DNA from: Comamonadaceae bacterium
Lineage (GTDB): Bacteria; Pseudomonadota; Gammaproteobacteria; Burkholderiales; Burkholderiaceae_C
Direction of reading: 5' to 3'
Length of the DNA: 56,799 nucleotides
Assembly (NCBI GenBank): GCA_021299555.1
Contig: JAJTGH010000001.1
Location: forward strand, 1-56,799
Part shown: positions 46,829-56,787 of the stretch, one piece after another
Layout: each line of letters begins with the position of its first letter
How positions within the stretch are numbered: the first letter of the stretch is position 1
Program-made: the position numbers and the translations under genes
Notes under the pieces: generated by a model
Database searches by the model: none
What the model was told of the DNA's origin: nothing
Seen by the model: only the letters and a program-made list of their open reading frames with translations

Positions 46829-47116
46829 ATGCGCATTTCAAACAGGGCTGCTTTGCAGCGGCCGGCCGAAGGCTTGCCCTCGGCCGCCCACAGCCTCGCA
46901 GCCCCCGGAGCCCCGCCGCGCCGGGTCGCCAGCACCGGTGCAGGCTCAGTCCCTGAGCCGGCGCATGGATCTTTGGCTGCCCGGGTGCGTGCCCGCTCTT
47001 TTGCCGCCGAGCTGATCTTGCTGCACCGCCTGCGCGCCCGTTCGCGGCCGGCGGGTGGCGCCTCGGAGCATGCAGATCGCGTCATCGGTCTGACGGCCCG
47101 GGCCTGGCTCGGCTAA
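46829..47116 (+). CDS. Possible small basic protein, unrecognised
   Basis: A 95-residue frame beginning MRISNRAALQRPAEG, rich in Ala and Arg, with GGAGA before the ATG. It has no motif I recognise and is compatible with chance in GC-rich DNA. The remaining bases to 47228 hold no further candidate. Listed because the whole stretch 46654-47228 is otherwise empty. Confidence 0.25.
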   Translation: MRISNRAALQRPAEGLPSAAHSLAAPGAPPRRVASTGAGSVPEPAHGSLAARVRARSFAAELILLHRLRARSRPAGGASEHADRVIGLTARAWLG

Positions 47117-47228
47117 GCTGAGCCGCCTCAGCAGCCCCAAATTAACCTCGACTGCCGGAAAACCCTAATAAACCTAAGCGTCTTTGCGCGCCATGATGTC
47201 GGTCTCTTTAGTCTACGGAGCGCTGATC

Positions 47229-47687
47229 ATGAAGCTGGATGTCAATGGAAAGGTGCGCGAGCTCGATGTGGAGCCCGATATGCCCTTGTTGTGGGCCTTG
47301 CGCGACGAGCTCGATGAAAAGGGCCCCAAGTTCGGTTGCGGCATTGCCCAGTGTGGCGCCTGCACCGTGCTGCTCAATGGCGAGCCGGTGCGCTCTTGTT
47401 CTTACCCGGTCTCGGCGGCCGGCGGCCAAAAGGTGGTGACCATCGAGGGCCTGGCCAACAAAGGCAAGCTCCATCCGGTGCAACAGGCCTGGATCGACCA
47501 CCAGGTGCCCCAGTGCGGCTACTGTCAGGGCGGCCAGATCCTGGCGGCCGTGGCTTTGCTCAAGAAAAAGCCCAAACCCACCGATCAGGACATTGATGCG
47601 GCCATGACCAACATCTGTCGTTGCGGCACCTATGCACGTGTGCGCAAGGCCATCCATGCGGTTGCTGCCAAGGGGGTGCGAGCATGA
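47229..47687 (+). CDS. (2Fe-2S)-binding small subunit of molybdenum hydroxylase (IorA-like)
   Basis: A 152-residue two-cluster ferredoxin subunit of the xanthine oxidase family. The plant-type cluster uses Cys37, Cys42, Cys45 and Cys57 ([15 protein letters not shown], then VRSC), and the second cluster uses Cys96, Cys99, Cys130 and Cys132 ([15 protein letters not shown]). It receives electrons from the molybdenum centre of the large subunit encoded next. No FAD subunit gene is present, as in isoquinoline 1-oxidoreductase IorAB-type enzymes, which pass electrons to c-type cytochromes. The frame is open to 47184, but ATG 47229 gives the family start. Its stop overlaps the next ATG. Confidence 0.92.
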   Translation: MKLDVNGKVRELDVEPDMPLLWALRDELDEKGPKFGCGIAQCGACTVLLNGEPVRSCSYPVSAAGGQKVVTIEGLANKGKLHPVQQAWIDHQVPQCGYCQGGQILAAVALLKKKPKPTDQDIDAAMTNICRCGTYARVRKAIHAVAAKGVRA

Positions 47688-49849
47688 AAACCGATCAGCA
47701 AACCGTCAAGCGCCCGGATCGGCGTTTCTTCCTCAAGACCTCTGCCTCGGCCGCTGCTGGCCTGAGCCTGGGCTTTTATCTGCCCGGCCGCAGCGACGCG
47801 TCCAATGCAAAGCGTTTGAATGCCTGGGTGGAGGTGCAGCCCGACGAAACCGTGGTCATCCGCTATGCCCGCACAGAAATGGGACAGGGCAGTCGCACGT
47901 CTGCGCCCATGCTTGTGGCCGAGGAGCTCGATGCCGACTGGAGCCGGGTGCGCGTTGAATACGTACCGGCCCATGAAAACCTGGCCTCCAAACGCGCCTA
48001 TGGCGACATGGCCACGGTGGGAAGCCGAACCATCCGCCAGTCTCAGGAGTACCTGCGCAAGGCCGGTGCCACGGCGCGCCACATGCTCGTGGCTGCGGCC
48101 GCCCAGCAGTGGGGCGTGCCGGCGGCAGACTGCACGACGTCCAAGGGGCGCGTCACGCACGCGGCCAGCAAGCGCTCGATCAGCTACGGCAAACTCGCCG
48201 AGGCTGCAGCCAAGCTCGAGCCGCCCAAAGAGGTCAAGCTCAAGGACCCCAAGGATTGGGTCATCGCAGGCAAACCCGTGCCGCGGGTCGACATTCCGGA
48301 CATTGTCTCGGGCCGGATTCGTTACGGCATTGACGCCCAGGTGCCTGGCATGCTGCACGCTGCCGTGGCTGCCAGTCCGGTGTTCAATGGCAAGGTGCGC
48401 AGCCTCGATGCCTCCAAGGTGGAAAACCGCCGCGGCATCGTCAAGGTGCTCAATTTGGGTGAATTTGTGGCAGTGGTGGCCGACAACTACTGGCGCGCCA
48501 AAGAAGCCCTGCGCGAGGTCGCGATCGATTGGGACGTGGGTGAGCACGGCAAGCTCAACAGCGCCGCCATCATGGAGCACTTCAAGGGCGGCTTTGACCA
48601 GCCCGAACTGGCCGTGGCCCGCAACGATGGCAACACCACCGAGGCGCTGGCCAAGGCCGGCAAGGTGATCGAGGCCGACTACTACACGCCTTATCTGGCG
48701 CACGCCACCATGGAGCCCATGGTCTGTACCGCCTGGTTGCAGCCCGACAAGCTCCAGATCTGGACGTCCACCCAGAATCCTGAGGCCACCTTGGCCACCG
48801 CTGCGCGCACTGCCGGGATCGATCAGTCCAAGGTGCTGGTCCATCCCATGCAACTCGGCGGCGGCCTGGGGCGCAAGAGCCCGCAGGACTTCACCCGGCA
48901 GTCGGTCATGATCGCCAAGGAAATGCCGGGCAAGGCCATCAAGATGGTCTGGAGCCGCGAGGAAGACATACAGCACGACCTGTATCGGCCGGCCAGCCTG
49001 GTGCGCTTTAAGGCTGCGCTCAATGCGCAGGGCACCATCGATGCTCTGCACATCCGCGTGGCTGCGCCCTCTTTGCTGGCCACGTTGCTGCGCCTGCCCT
49101 TGCCCAGGGGTGTGGACGGGCAGGCGGTGGCCAGCTTCAACGACCACCCTTACGACATCCCCAACAGTCTGGTCGACTACGCCCAGCGCAACACCAATGT
49201 TCCGGTGGGTTTTTGGCGCACCGTGGGCCACTCGCAAAACCCGTACATGCGCGAGTGCTTTATGGACGAGTTGGCCGCGGCCGCCGGCAAGGATCCGCTG
49301 GCCTTTCGCCAAAGCATGCTCGGGGGCAGGCACCCGCGCGACCGCGCCATCCTCGATGCAGTGGCCAAGGCTGCTGACTGGGGCAAGCCCTTGCCCGCCG
49401 GAGTCTTTCGTGGGATCGCTGAGACCGAAGGCTATGGCAGCTACACCGCCTGCGTGTGTGAGGTCTCAGTCAATGCCCGCGGCGAGGTCAAGATTCATCG
49501 GGTGGTCATGGGCATTGATTGCGGCTACGCGGTCAACCCCGACAACATCGAGGCGCAGGTCCAGGGCAGTGTGGTCCACGGACTCAGTGCGATCTTCTGG
49601 GGCGAGATGACGGTCAAGGAAGGGCGGATCGAGCAGTCCAACTTCCACGACTACCGGATGATGAGGCTCAACGAGATGCCCAAGGTGCAGACGGTCATTG
49701 CAACGACCGGCGGCTTCTGGGGTGGCGTGGGTGAACCGGCGCAGGCGCCCTTGGCACCGGCCCTGGTCAATGCCATCTCGGCGGCCACCGGCAAGCGTTA
49801 TCGCTCGCTGCCGCTGAAGAACCACGGGCTCAGTCTGGTCAAGGCATGA
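47684..49849 (+). CDS. Tat-exported molybdenum hydroxylase large subunit (IorB-like, xanthine oxidase family)
   Basis: A 721-residue molybdopterin-cytosine-dinucleotide subunit. A Tat signal is at the N-terminus ([24 protein letters not shown]; twin arginines 13 and 14). [20 protein letters not shown] is the conserved molybdopterin-binding stretch, and [17 protein letters not shown] contains the catalytic Glu684. IorB-type enzymes hydroxylate N-heterocycles or oxidise aldehydes, and many have unknown substrates. The small subunit would be co-exported by the Tat pathway. The gene overlaps both neighbours (ATGA at each end), and soxX follows directly, so it should act in the periplasm near the Sox proteins. 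Confidence 0.92.
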   Translation: MKTDQQTVKRPDRRFFLKTSASAAAGLSLGFYLPGRSDASNAKRLNAWVEVQPDETVVIRYARTEMGQGSRTSAPMLVAEELDADWSRVRVEYVPAHENLASKRAYGDMATVGSRTIRQSQEYLRKAGATARHMLVAAAAQQWGVPAADCTTSKGRVTHAASKRSISYGKLAEAAAKLEPPKEVKLKDPKDWVIAGKPVPRVDIPDIVSGRIRYGIDAQVPGMLHAAVAASPVFNGKVRSLDASKVENRRGIVKVLNLGEFVAVVADNYWRAKEALREVAIDWDVGEHGKLNSAAIMEHFKGGFDQPELAVARNDGNTTEALAKAGKVIEADYYTPYLAHATMEPMVCTAWLQPDKLQIWTSTQNPEATLATAARTAGIDQSKVLVHPMQLGGGLGRKSPQDFTRQSVMIAKEMPGKAIKMVWSREEDIQHDLYRPASLVRFKAALNAQGTIDALHIRVAAPSLLATLLRLPLPRGVDGQAVASFNDHPYDIPNSLVDYAQRNTNVPVGFWRTVGHSQNPYMRECFMDELAAAAGKDPLAFRQSMLGGRHPRDRAILDAVAKAADWGKPLPAGVFRGIAETEGYGSYTACVCEVSVNARGEVKIHRVVMGIDCGYAVNPDNIEAQVQGSVVHGLSAIFWGEMTVKEGRIEQSNFHDYRMMRLNEMPKVQTVIATTGGFWGGVGEPAQAPLAPALVNAISAATGKRYRSLPLKNHGLSLVKA

Positions 49850-50277
49850 GGCGCGCGCCCTTCGGGGCGTGGGCCTGTGCCGCTGTGCTGGCGCTTTCAT
49901 TGGGCCCGCCCCTCTCGGCGCTCGGTCAGGGCGTGGCTGCACAGGCCGGCGATCAGGCCCTGCAGAGCATAGAGCGCGGCCGCGCCCTGCTGGCCAACCG
50001 CACCGAGACCGGCTGTGTTCTGTGCCATGCAGTGCCCGGATTCGCTGCGGGCGGGCAACTGGGGCCGCCCCTGGCCGGCGTTGGCCAGCGCTACTCCGCC
50101 GAGCAATTGCGCCGGCGCATTGCCGACGCCCGGGTGTTCAACCCGCAGACCATCATGCCCGCCTACCTGAGCACCGAGGGCTTGCAGGCCGTGGCCCTGG
50201 CCTATCAGGGGCGCACGGTGCTCACGGCGCAAGGCCTCGACGACATCGTGGCTTACCTGATGGCGCAAGCCAAATGA
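49846..50277 (+). CDS. soxX: Sulfur oxidation c-type cytochrome SoxX
   Basis: A 143-residue monoheme cytochrome c with a signal peptide (about residues 1-28). The heme site is CVLCH (Cys57, Cys60, His61), and the distal methionine is Met104 in NPQTIMPAY. The string LGPPLAGVGQRYSAEQLRRRIADARVFNPQTIMP is characteristic of SoxX. SoxX pairs with SoxA to couple thiosulfate onto the SoxY cysteine and receives electrons. It overlaps the hydroxylase gene upstream by four bases and soxY downstream by four, an arrangement I do not know from classical sox clusters. Confidence 0.9.
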   Translation: MRRAPFGAWACAAVLALSLGPPLSALGQGVAAQAGDQALQSIERGRALLANRTETGCVLCHAVPGFAAGGQLGPPLAGVGQRYSAEQLRRRIADARVFNPQTIMPAYLSTEGLQAVALAYQGRTVLTAQGLDDIVAYLMAQAK

Positions 50278-50834
50278 ATTCGGTCTGGACAACAATGGCG
50301 CCCATGATATTTAGCGCAGTCTCTCGCACGTCTCACAAAGCGGATCGCGAACCGGGTGCAGCCCCGCAGACCGCGACGCGGCGATCGGTATGCCGCGCCG
50401 CGCTGGCCGTGGCGGCCTTGGGAGCCAGTTCGGTGGGCCGCGCCCAAGGCATGTTTTCGGGCACGCTGCTGAGCCTGCCGCGCATGATGGACCCGATCGT
50501 TCAAGGTCGACCCCTGAGCGAGGGCGGTATTGCGCTGGACATCCCGGTACTGGCCGACAACGGTTTTTTGGTACCGGCTCGGGTGGTGGTCGACAGCCCC
50601 ATGACCGAACAAGACCATGTCACCCAGCTCTACCTTTTGTCGCAGCGAAATCCGGTGACCCAGATGGCTGTTTTTCATATGGGACCCTGGAGTGGCCGCG
50701 CCGAGGTGAGCACCCGGCTGCGTTTGGCTGGCTCGCAGAAAGTGGTGGCGCTGGCCAGGCTGTCTGACGGCTCTTTCCGTTGGCGCCAGACCGATGTGAT
50801 CGTTACCGAGTCGGCCTGTGTGGACGGGAGCTGA
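50274..50834 (+). CDS. soxY: SoxY-type sulfur carrier protein with a non-canonical C-terminus
   Basis: A 186-residue SoxY-like protein with a Tat-type signal (ATRRSVCRAALAVAALGASSVGRA, Arg36 and Arg37). The Ig-like SoxY domain covers about residues 75-180 (ILDIPVLADNGFLVPARVVVD-like pattern). Canonical SoxY ends with a GGCGG-type swinging arm whose cysteine carries the sulfur. Here the protein ends ESACVDGS: a cysteine (Cys182) lies near the end but without the flexible glycines. The start overlaps the soxX stop. SoxZ follows, so a SoxYZ complex is expected. Confidence 0.87.
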   Translation: MNSVWTTMAPMIFSAVSRTSHKADREPGAAPQTATRRSVCRAALAVAALGASSVGRAQGMFSGTLLSLPRMMDPIVQGRPLSEGGIALDIPVLADNGFLVPARVVVDSPMTEQDHVTQLYLLSQRNPVTQMAVFHMGPWSGRAEVSTRLRLAGSQKVVALARLSDGSFRWRQTDVIVTESACVDGS

Positions 50835-50837
50835 GAG

Positions 50838-51182
50838 ATGAGCCAGGCGCGGCTGCAATTGCCCAACCGGGTGGCCCATGGCGAGGTCGTCAAGGCCCGC
50901 CTGCTGGTGGCACACCCCATGGAGACCGGCTACCTGCAGGACTTGAGCGGAAAAACCATCCCGCGCAATGTGATCCGTGAGCTGACCTGCGATTACGGTG
51001 GTCGTCAGGTGTTTCGGGTCGAGCCTTCATCGGGGATCTCGGGCAATCCGCTGTTCGAGTTCTTTTTTCGCGCCCAGGAAACCGGCGAGGTGTGGGTGCG
51101 CTGGGTCGACGACCAGGGCCAAGGCGGTGAGCTGCGTCAGCTGCTTCGGGTGCAGCTGCCGTCCTCGAACGCGCCGGGCTGA
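50838..51182 (+). CDS. soxZ: Sulfur carrier partner SoxZ
   Basis: A 114-residue SoxZ. RVAHGEVVKARLLVAHPMETGY and PLFEFFFRAQETGEVWVRWVDDQG are family patterns. It has no signal peptide and, as in other Sox systems, is probably exported with SoxY by the Tat route. SoxZ forms the heterodimer that holds the SoxY cysteine arm. It starts three bases after soxY with GGAG upstream, and soxA follows three bases after its stop. Confidence 0.92.
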   Translation: MSQARLQLPNRVAHGEVVKARLLVAHPMETGYLQDLSGKTIPRNVIRELTCDYGGRQVFRVEPSSGISGNPLFEFFFRAQETGEVWVRWVDDQGQGGELRQLLRVQLPSSNAPG

Positions 51183-51185
51183 GCC

Positions 51186-51971
51186 ATGCGCTGGCGCTGT
51201 GTGCTGCTGGGCGCCTGGCTGCTGACCTGGGCGCAATGGGGCGTGGCCCAGCAGCGCGTCATTCCCCTCGATCAGCTGCGTTCGGGCCTGAGCTATGCCG
51301 GCGCCGATGTGCGCGCCTTGCAGGCCGATGAATTTGGCAATCCCGCCCAGCTGTGGCTGCTGCGCGGCGAGCAGCGCTGGATTGAGCCCGTGGGCCCGGA
51401 GGGCAAGAGCTGTCAGCAGTGTCATGGGGCTGTGGCCCAGGGCCTGCGCGGCGTGGCGGCCCGTTACCCTGCCATGGACCGCCGCAGCGGCGAGCTGATG
51501 ATGCTGGAAGACCGGATCCGCAATTGCCGTACGCGTCAGCAGCGGGGCCCGGAACTGGCCTTTGAATCGGACGACTTGCTCGCCTTGAGTTTGTATCTGA
51601 CCCAGGCTTCAGCGGGAGTGCGCCTGCAGGTGGACATTGGGGGCGCTGCGCGGGTGCATTGGCAGGAGGGCGAGCGGCTGTTCATGCAGCGCCGCGGCCA
51701 GCTCAACCTGGCTTGTACGCACTGTCATGACCAAAACCACGGCCAGCGGTTCTACACCGACCTGCTCAGCCAGGGCCAGCCCAATGGGTATCCGATCTAC
51801 CGCATGGAGTGGCAAAAAGTCGGCTCACTCGAGCGGCGGCTGCGCAGCTGCCTGGTGGGTGTGCGGGCCGAGCTGCCGCCCTGGGGCGCGCTGCAGTTGC
51901 GCCAGCTCGCGCTCTACCTGGGCTGGCGTGGCCAGGGGCTGCCCGTGGAGTCGCCCGCGGTGCGCAAATAA
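51186..51971 (+). CDS. soxA: Diheme cytochrome SoxA
   Basis: A 261-residue periplasmic diheme cytochrome with a signal peptide (about residues 1-22). Heme sites are CQQCH (Cys76, Cys79, His80) and CTHCH (Cys177, Cys180, His181). Cysteines 114 (RNC) and 222 (RSCLVGVRAE) correspond to the axial cysteine ligands, the latter being the catalytic cysteine of SoxA that forms the S-S link to SoxY. With SoxX it should be active as SoxAX. It is the last gene of the operon; soxB, soxCD and soxVW are not in the window. Confidence 0.93.
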   Translation: MRWRCVLLGAWLLTWAQWGVAQQRVIPLDQLRSGLSYAGADVRALQADEFGNPAQLWLLRGEQRWIEPVGPEGKSCQQCHGAVAQGLRGVAARYPAMDRRSGELMMLEDRIRNCRTRQQRGPELAFESDDLLALSLYLTQASAGVRLQVDIGGAARVHWQEGERLFMQRRGQLNLACTHCHDQNHGQRFYTDLLSQGQPNGYPIYRMEWQKVGSLERRLRSCLVGVRAELPPWGALQLRQLALYLGWRGQGLPVESPAVRK

Positions 51972-52008
51972 GCCAGGGTGCGGCCGCGCAAACGGCCCGG
52001 GCGCGCGC

Positions 52009-52530
52009 TCAGCTCGAGCAACTGGCGCTGCCGCAGCTGCTGGTGGCCTTCAGGCTCTGATCCTCTTGGCCCTGCTGCGCGGTGCGCTGCATCTGCCCCG
52101 TGGCCGGGTCAAAGCCCACTTGATCGAGGTGCCAGGCCAGCGCAGCATCCATGGTTTGCGCGTGCTGGGCAAACCACTTGCCCAGCTCCGGCAGGATTTC
52201 GCGCACCAGGGCCAGATCGCCGTCTTCGCGACCGCGGCGCAGCAACTCCTCCAGGGTCTGGATCACCACGCGGTGCTGCATGCCATGGCAGTTGACGGGT
52301 GCAAACGCGCTGGCCTGCATCCAGCTGTCTTCCATGGCGAAATGCTCCACCGTGTGTTCAAACAGGGCCTGCAGTCGCTCCATCAGCCCATCGTCTGGCG
52401 CCAGCTCGGTTTGGCCCAGCAGTGCAATGAACTCCTGGTGCGTGGCGTCTAGCTCGGCGTGTTGCAAGGCCAGCTCTGGCGACCAGGGCAGGCTCACTGC
52501 GGCGGCGGGTTCGGTGGCGACAGGGTTCAT
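52009..52530 (-). CDS. Hemerythrin-like (HHE) domain protein
   Basis: A 173-residue protein with a hemerythrin four-helix bundle. The metal ligands appear as LDATHQEF (His31), EHTVEHFAMEDSWM (His59, His63, Glu67), CHGMQH and AQHAQTMDAAL (His and Asp). Bacterial hemerythrins bind O2 with a di-iron centre and serve in oxygen or redox sensing. ATG 52530 was chosen over 52581, which would add a Pro-rich extension. It converges on soxA, 37 bases apart. Confidence 0.83.
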   Translation of the reverse strand: MNPVATEPAAAVSLPWSPELALQHAELDATHQEFIALLGQTELAPDDGLMERLQALFEHTVEHFAMEDSWMQASAFAPVNCHGMQHRVVIQTLEELLRRGREDGDLALVREILPELGKWFAQHAQTMDAALAWHLDQVGFDPATGQMQRTAQQGQEDQSLKATSSCGSASCSS

Positions 52531-52639
52531 GGCACGGGGTGGTGGAGCTGATCGGTCGGGGACGGTACAGGGCACAAGCATAACCGCGGCCGCCTGGCCG
52601 GGCTTTGCAGCGGGTCCATGGGTTCTTGCTAGGGCGGCG

Positions 52640-53824
52640 TCAGATGCGTTCGAAGATCGCCGCGATGCCCTGGCCGCCGCCTATGCACATGGTCACCAGG
52701 GCGTAGCGGCCCTGTGTGCGCTGGAGTTCATGCAAGGCCTTGACCGTGATCAGCGCGCCGGTTGCGCCTATGGGGTGACCCAGCGAAATGCCCGAGCCGT
52801 TGGGATTGACCTTGGCCGGATCGAGCCCGAGCGCTTTGGTCACTGCGCAAGCCTGCGCTGCAAAGGCCTCATTGGCCTCGATCACATCGAGATCGGCCGC
52901 TTTGATGCCGGTTTTCTTGAGCACCAACTCGGTGGCCGAGATCGGGCCCACGCCCATGTACTTTGGGTCCAGGCCCGTGTGGGCGTAGCCCACCAGGCGG
53001 GCCATGGGCTTTGCCCCGCGCGCGCGGGCTGCGCCGGCCTCCATCAGCACCACGGCAGCGGCCGCATCGTTGATGCCTGAGGCATTGCCGGCAGTGACCG
53101 TGCCGTTTTCCTTGAGGAACACCGGCTTGAGCTTGGCAAAGTCTTCGGCCGTGGCCCCGGGGCGAAAGTGCTCGTCGCTGGTGTAGGCGACCTCACCTTT
53201 TTTGCTCTTGAGCATGACCGGTACGATCTGGTCTTTGAAGTAGCCGGCTGCGGTGGCTTTCTCGGCGCGGTTGTGGCTGCTCAGCGCCAGCGCGTCCTGC
53301 ATCTCGCGGGTGATGCCGTATTTGGCGGCCACGTTCTCGGCGGTCACGCCCATGTGTATGTGGTGGAAGGGGTCGTGCAGCGCGCCCATCATCATGTCGA
53401 TCAGTTTGGCATCGCCCATGCGGGCGCCCCAGCGTGCCGTCAGGCTGGCAAAGGGGGCGCGGCTCATGTTCTCGGCGCCGCCGCCGATGGCGACATCGCA
53501 GTCGCCCAGCAAGATGGCCTGGCTGGCCGAGACTATGGCCTGCAAGCCCGAGCCGCACAGGCGGTTGACGTTCATGGCCGGCGTGCCCTCGGCGCAGCCC
53601 CCATTGAGGGCCGCCACGCGCGAGAGGTACATGTCCTTGGGCTCGGTGTTGACCACGTGGCCGAAGACGACATGGCCCACGTCCTTGCCCTCGGCACCGG
53701 CCCTGGCCAGCGCTTCGCGCACCACCAGCGCAGCCAGATCGGTGGGGGCCACGTCCTTGAGACTGCCCCCAAAGGTTCCAATGGCGGTGCGCACACCGCT
53801 GACGACGACAACTTCACGGCTCAT
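52640..53824 (-). CDS. Acetyl-CoA acetyltransferase (thiolase), PhaA/AtoB type
   Basis: A 394-residue biosynthetic-type thiolase that condenses two acetyl-CoA to acetoacetyl-CoA or splits 3-ketoacyl-CoA. Nucleophile Cys90 is in NVNRLCGSGLQA; the other catalytic residues lie in GHPIGATGA (His) and CIGGGQG (Cys). The length is typical. In polyhydroxybutyrate producers it serves as PhaA or BktB, but no pha gene is nearby. It stands alone, divergent from mnmG. Confidence 0.93.
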   Translation of the reverse strand: MSREVVVVSGVRTAIGTFGGSLKDVAPTDLAALVVREALARAGAEGKDVGHVVFGHVVNTEPKDMYLSRVAALNGGCAEGTPAMNVNRLCGSGLQAIVSASQAILLGDCDVAIGGGAENMSRAPFASLTARWGARMGDAKLIDMMMGALHDPFHHIHMGVTAENVAAKYGITREMQDALALSSHNRAEKATAAGYFKDQIVPVMLKSKKGEVAYTSDEHFRPGATAEDFAKLKPVFLKENGTVTAGNASGINDAAAAVVLMEAGAARARGAKPMARLVGYAHTGLDPKYMGVGPISATELVLKKTGIKAADLDVIEANEAFAAQACAVTKALGLDPAKVNPNGSGISLGHPIGATGALITVKALHELQRTQGRYALVTMCIGGGQGIAAIFERI

Positions 53825-54154
53825 ATCGATTCCCTCATTTTGAGTTTCTAAAAAATACAGTGTCGGCGGCCTGGCTCACGCCTGCCTGACACCCTGGTGC
53901 TTGGCGCAGACTCGCGAGTGCATGGCAGCGACCGTACAATTGTCGATTGCTGTGGCAAGTGTGCGCTGCACAGCCGGCGCCGGGAGGGCCCCGGGCGCTT
54001 TGTTGCCCAGCCCAGACGCGCAAGGCCGCGACTCGGCTTGTGGGTCATCCTAAACCGACTGCGGGCCGCTCGGCGGCGCGCCTGTCAAGCCCGTGACTGT
54101 GTCAGCGGGTGTGACCTCTTGTGACCTGCGGCCCGGATGTACAAGGACTTCACC
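53825..54154. other. Thiolase-mnmG intergenic region
   Basis: These 330 bases separate two divergent genes. The sequence includes ACAATTGT (53936-53943), a palindrome, and a TACAAT at 53935-53940 that could be a minus-10 element, but I found no matching minus-35. No RNA gene or additional coding frame is convincing. Confidence 0.5.
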
Positions 54155-56134
54155 ATGCTCGCTTACACGCACCCGCAGGAGTTTGACGTCATCGTGGTTG
54201 GCGGTGGCCATGCTGGCACCGAGGCCGCCTTGGCCAGCGCCCGCATGGGTTGCAAGACTTTGCTGCTGACGCACAACATCGAGACGCTCGGTCAGATGAG
54301 CTGCAACCCTTCCATCGGCGGCATCGGCAAGGGCCATCTGGTTAAGGAGGTCGATGCCATGGGCGGCGCCATGGCCTTGGCCACCGATGAGGGCGGCATT
54401 CAATTTCGCATTCTCAACTCCAGCAAGGGCCCGGCCGTGCGCGCCACCCGCGCCCAGGCCGACCGGGTGCTCTACAAGGCGGCCATCCGCCGCATGCTTG
54501 AAAACCAGCCCAACCTTTGGCTTTTTCAGCAGGCGGTGGATGACCTCCTGGTTGAGGGTGACCGCGTGGTGGGGGCTGTAACGCAAGTGGGCGTTCGCTT
54601 CAAGTCTCGGGCGGTGGTCTTGACGGCCGGCACATTTCTTGATGGAAAGATACACGTCGGGCTCAATCACTATGCCGCTGGTCGCGCGGGCGATCCGCCG
54701 GCGGCCTCGCTCAGTGCCCGGCTCAAGGAACTCAAGCTGCCACAGGGGCGCCTGAAGACCGGCACGCCGCCGCGGCTCGATGGCCGCAGCATCGACTTTT
54801 CAAAATGCACCGAACAAGCAGGCGACGGTATGCCCGGCGGGGAGGGCGATTCGGTGCCGGTGTTCAGCTTCATGGGCCACGGCATCGCCCACCCCAGACA
54901 GGTGCCGTGCTGGATCACGCACACCAACGAGCGCACCCACGAAATCATACGCTCTGGTTTTGACCGCAGTCCCATGTTCACCGGCAAGATCGACGGCGTC
55001 GGTCCCCGCTACTGCCCCAGCGTTGAGGACAAGATCAACCGATTTGCCGACAAGGACAGTCACCAGATTTTTCTCGAGCCCGAAGGCCTTAGCACCCACG
55101 AGTTCTACCCCAATGGCATTTCCACCAGCCTGCCGTTTGACATCCAGTACGAACTGGTGCGGTCCATGCAGGGCTTGGAAAACGCCCACATCTTGCGACC
55201 CGGATATGCGATCGAGTACGACTACTTTGATCCGCGCAGCCTCAAAGCCAGCTTTGAAACCCGCGATTTGCAGGGCCTGTTCTTTGCTGGGCAGATCAAC
55301 GGCACCACGGGCTATGAAGAGGCGGCCGCGCAGGGGCTGTTTGCCGGCATCAACGCAGCGCTGCAGTGCCGCGGCCAAGACGCCTGGCTGCCACGCCGAG
55401 ACCAAGCCTACCTCGGTGTGCTGGTCGACGACCTGATCACCAAGGGCGTGACCGAGCCTTACCGCATGTTCACCAGCCGGGCTGAGTACCGGTTGATGCT
55501 GCGTGAAGACAACGCCGACATGCGCCTGACCGAAGTGGCCCGCGCCATGGGGCTGGTGGACGATGCGCGCTGGGACGCATTCAACCGCAAGCGCGACGCT
55601 GTTTCACGTGAAACCGAGAGGCTGCGCGGCCTGTGGGTGCACCCGGCCAAGTTGCCGGCGGCCGAGGCCGAGCGGGTGCTTGGCAAGGCGATCGAGCGGG
55701 AGTACAAGTTGCTCGACCTGCTGCGCCGCCCGGGCGTGGGCTACGAGGCGCTGATGTCGCTCGATGGCGGTCAGTATGCCGCCCCCGACCTGCTGGCCGC
55801 CGGCTCGCCCCCGGAGATGCGCGCTGAGGTGATTGAGCAAATTGAAATCTCGGCCAAGTACGCGGGGTATATCGACATGCAAAAGACCGAGGTCGAGCGC
55901 GCTGCGCACTATGAAAACCTCAAGCTGCCGGTCGACCTCGACTACATGCAGGTGGCCGCCCTGAGCGTTGAAGTGAGGCAAAAGCTGGCCCGGCATCGGC
56001 CGCAGACCCTGGGGCTGGCTTCGCGGATTTCGGGCGTTACTCCGGCGGCCATCTCGCTGCTGCTGGTGCACCTGAAGAAAAACCTCTGGAAACAGCAGAC
56101 CCGCGACGGCGCCGGGGAGAAGGCCGCGGCATGA
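54155..56134 (+). CDS. mnmG: tRNA uridine-5-carboxymethylaminomethyl modification enzyme MnmG
   Basis: A 659-residue FAD- and NADH-dependent enzyme (GidA), partner of MnmE encoded at 29613. The FAD-binding start is [23 protein letters not shown], and MnmG signatures include [28 protein letters not shown], and [17 protein letters not shown]. The start at 54155 follows an AAGGA ribosome site; ATG 54137 would add six residues. It overlaps rsmG by four bases, the usual mnmG-rsmG operon. Confidence 0.96.
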   Translation: MLAYTHPQEFDVIVVGGGHAGTEAALASARMGCKTLLLTHNIETLGQMSCNPSIGGIGKGHLVKEVDAMGGAMALATDEGGIQFRILNSSKGPAVRATRAQADRVLYKAAIRRMLENQPNLWLFQQAVDDLLVEGDRVVGAVTQVGVRFKSRAVVLTAGTFLDGKIHVGLNHYAAGRAGDPPAASLSARLKELKLPQGRLKTGTPPRLDGRSIDFSKCTEQAGDGMPGGEGDSVPVFSFMGHGIAHPRQVPCWITHTNERTHEIIRSGFDRSPMFTGKIDGVGPRYCPSVEDKINRFADKDSHQIFLEPEGLSTHEFYPNGISTSLPFDIQYELVRSMQGLENAHILRPGYAIEYDYFDPRSLKASFETRDLQGLFFAGQINGTTGYEEAAAQGLFAGINAALQCRGQDAWLPRRDQAYLGVLVDDLITKGVTEPYRMFTSRAEYRLMLREDNADMRLTEVARAMGLVDDARWDAFNRKRDAVSRETERLRGLWVHPAKLPAAEAERVLGKAIEREYKLLDLLRRPGVGYEALMSLDGGQYAAPDLLAAGSPPEMRAEVIEQIEISAKYAGYIDMQKTEVERAAHYENLKLPVDLDYMQVAALSVEVRQKLARHRPQTLGLASRISGVTPAAISLLLVHLKKNLWKQQTRDGAGEKAAA

Positions 56135-56787
56135 AAGCGGCGGCCGATCTTCGGCCCGCCCTAGAGCAGGGCCTGTCGGCCTTGGGGCTCAAGCTGCAAG
56201 AGGCGCAGTGCGAGCAGTTGATGAGCTATCTGGACCTGATCGGCAAGTGGAACCGGGTCTACAACCTGACGGCGGTGCGGGAACCCGGGCAGATGTTGAC
56301 CCACCATTTGCTCGACTGCCTGGCCGCGCTGAGCCCGCTCCATCGTCACCTGACACAGGCCGCTCGGGCCGAAGGCCGCCTGCTCGACGTGGGTTCGGGG
56401 GCGGGTTTGCCGGGCATTGTGTTTGCCCTGGGTTGCCCGGATTTGCAGGTCAGTTGTGTGGACACCGTGGGCAAGAAGGCCGCCTTCATCGCCCAGGCGG
56501 CAGCCAGCCTGGCCTTGAAGAACCTGGCTGGCGTCCATGCCCGCGTCGAAAGCTTGACCGGCCCGTTTGACGTGATCTCGTCCCGCGCCTTTGCCACCCT
56601 GGCTGATTTTGTCGCCGGATCGAGGCAGGCCCTGGCCCCGGGCGGCATTTGGCTGGCCATGAAGGGCAGGCACCCGGCCAGCGAGATGGCTGCCTTGCCG
56701 GCGGACGTGGACGTGTTTCACGTGGAACCGCTGGTCGTGCCGGGGCTTGATGCCGAGCGCTGCATCGTGTGGATGCGCCTGCGTTGA
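56131..56787 (+). CDS. rsmG: 16S rRNA (guanine527-N7)-methyltransferase RsmG
   Basis: A 218-residue SAM-dependent methyltransferase (GidB) that modifies G527 of 16S r[28 protein letters not shown] and the SAM motif [17 protein letters not shown] are clear, with the catalytic-site region [12 protein letters not shown]. Its ATG overlaps the mnmG stop. The rest of the usual neighbourhood (parA, parB) would lie after the window end, which cuts the sequence 12 bases past the stop. Confidence 0.96.
   Translation: MKAAADLRPALEQGLSALGLKLQEAQCEQLMSYLDLIGKWNRVYNLTAVREPGQMLTHHLLDCLAALSPLHRHLTQAARAEGRLLDVGSGAGLPGIVFALGCPDLQVSCVDTVGKKAAFIAQAAASLALKNLAGVHARVESLTGPFDVISSRAFATLADFVAGSRQALAPGGIWLAMKGRHPASEMAALPADVDVFHVEPLVVPGLDAERCIVWMRLR

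Noticed and set aside
47630-49333. 567-residue open frame opposite the molybdenum hydroxylase large subunit
   Set aside because: No domain is recognisable, and the sense strand carries all IorB signatures.
53825-54154. Possible tRNA or small RNA between thiolase and mnmG
   Set aside because: No cloverleaf arms, CCA end or terminator could be identified.
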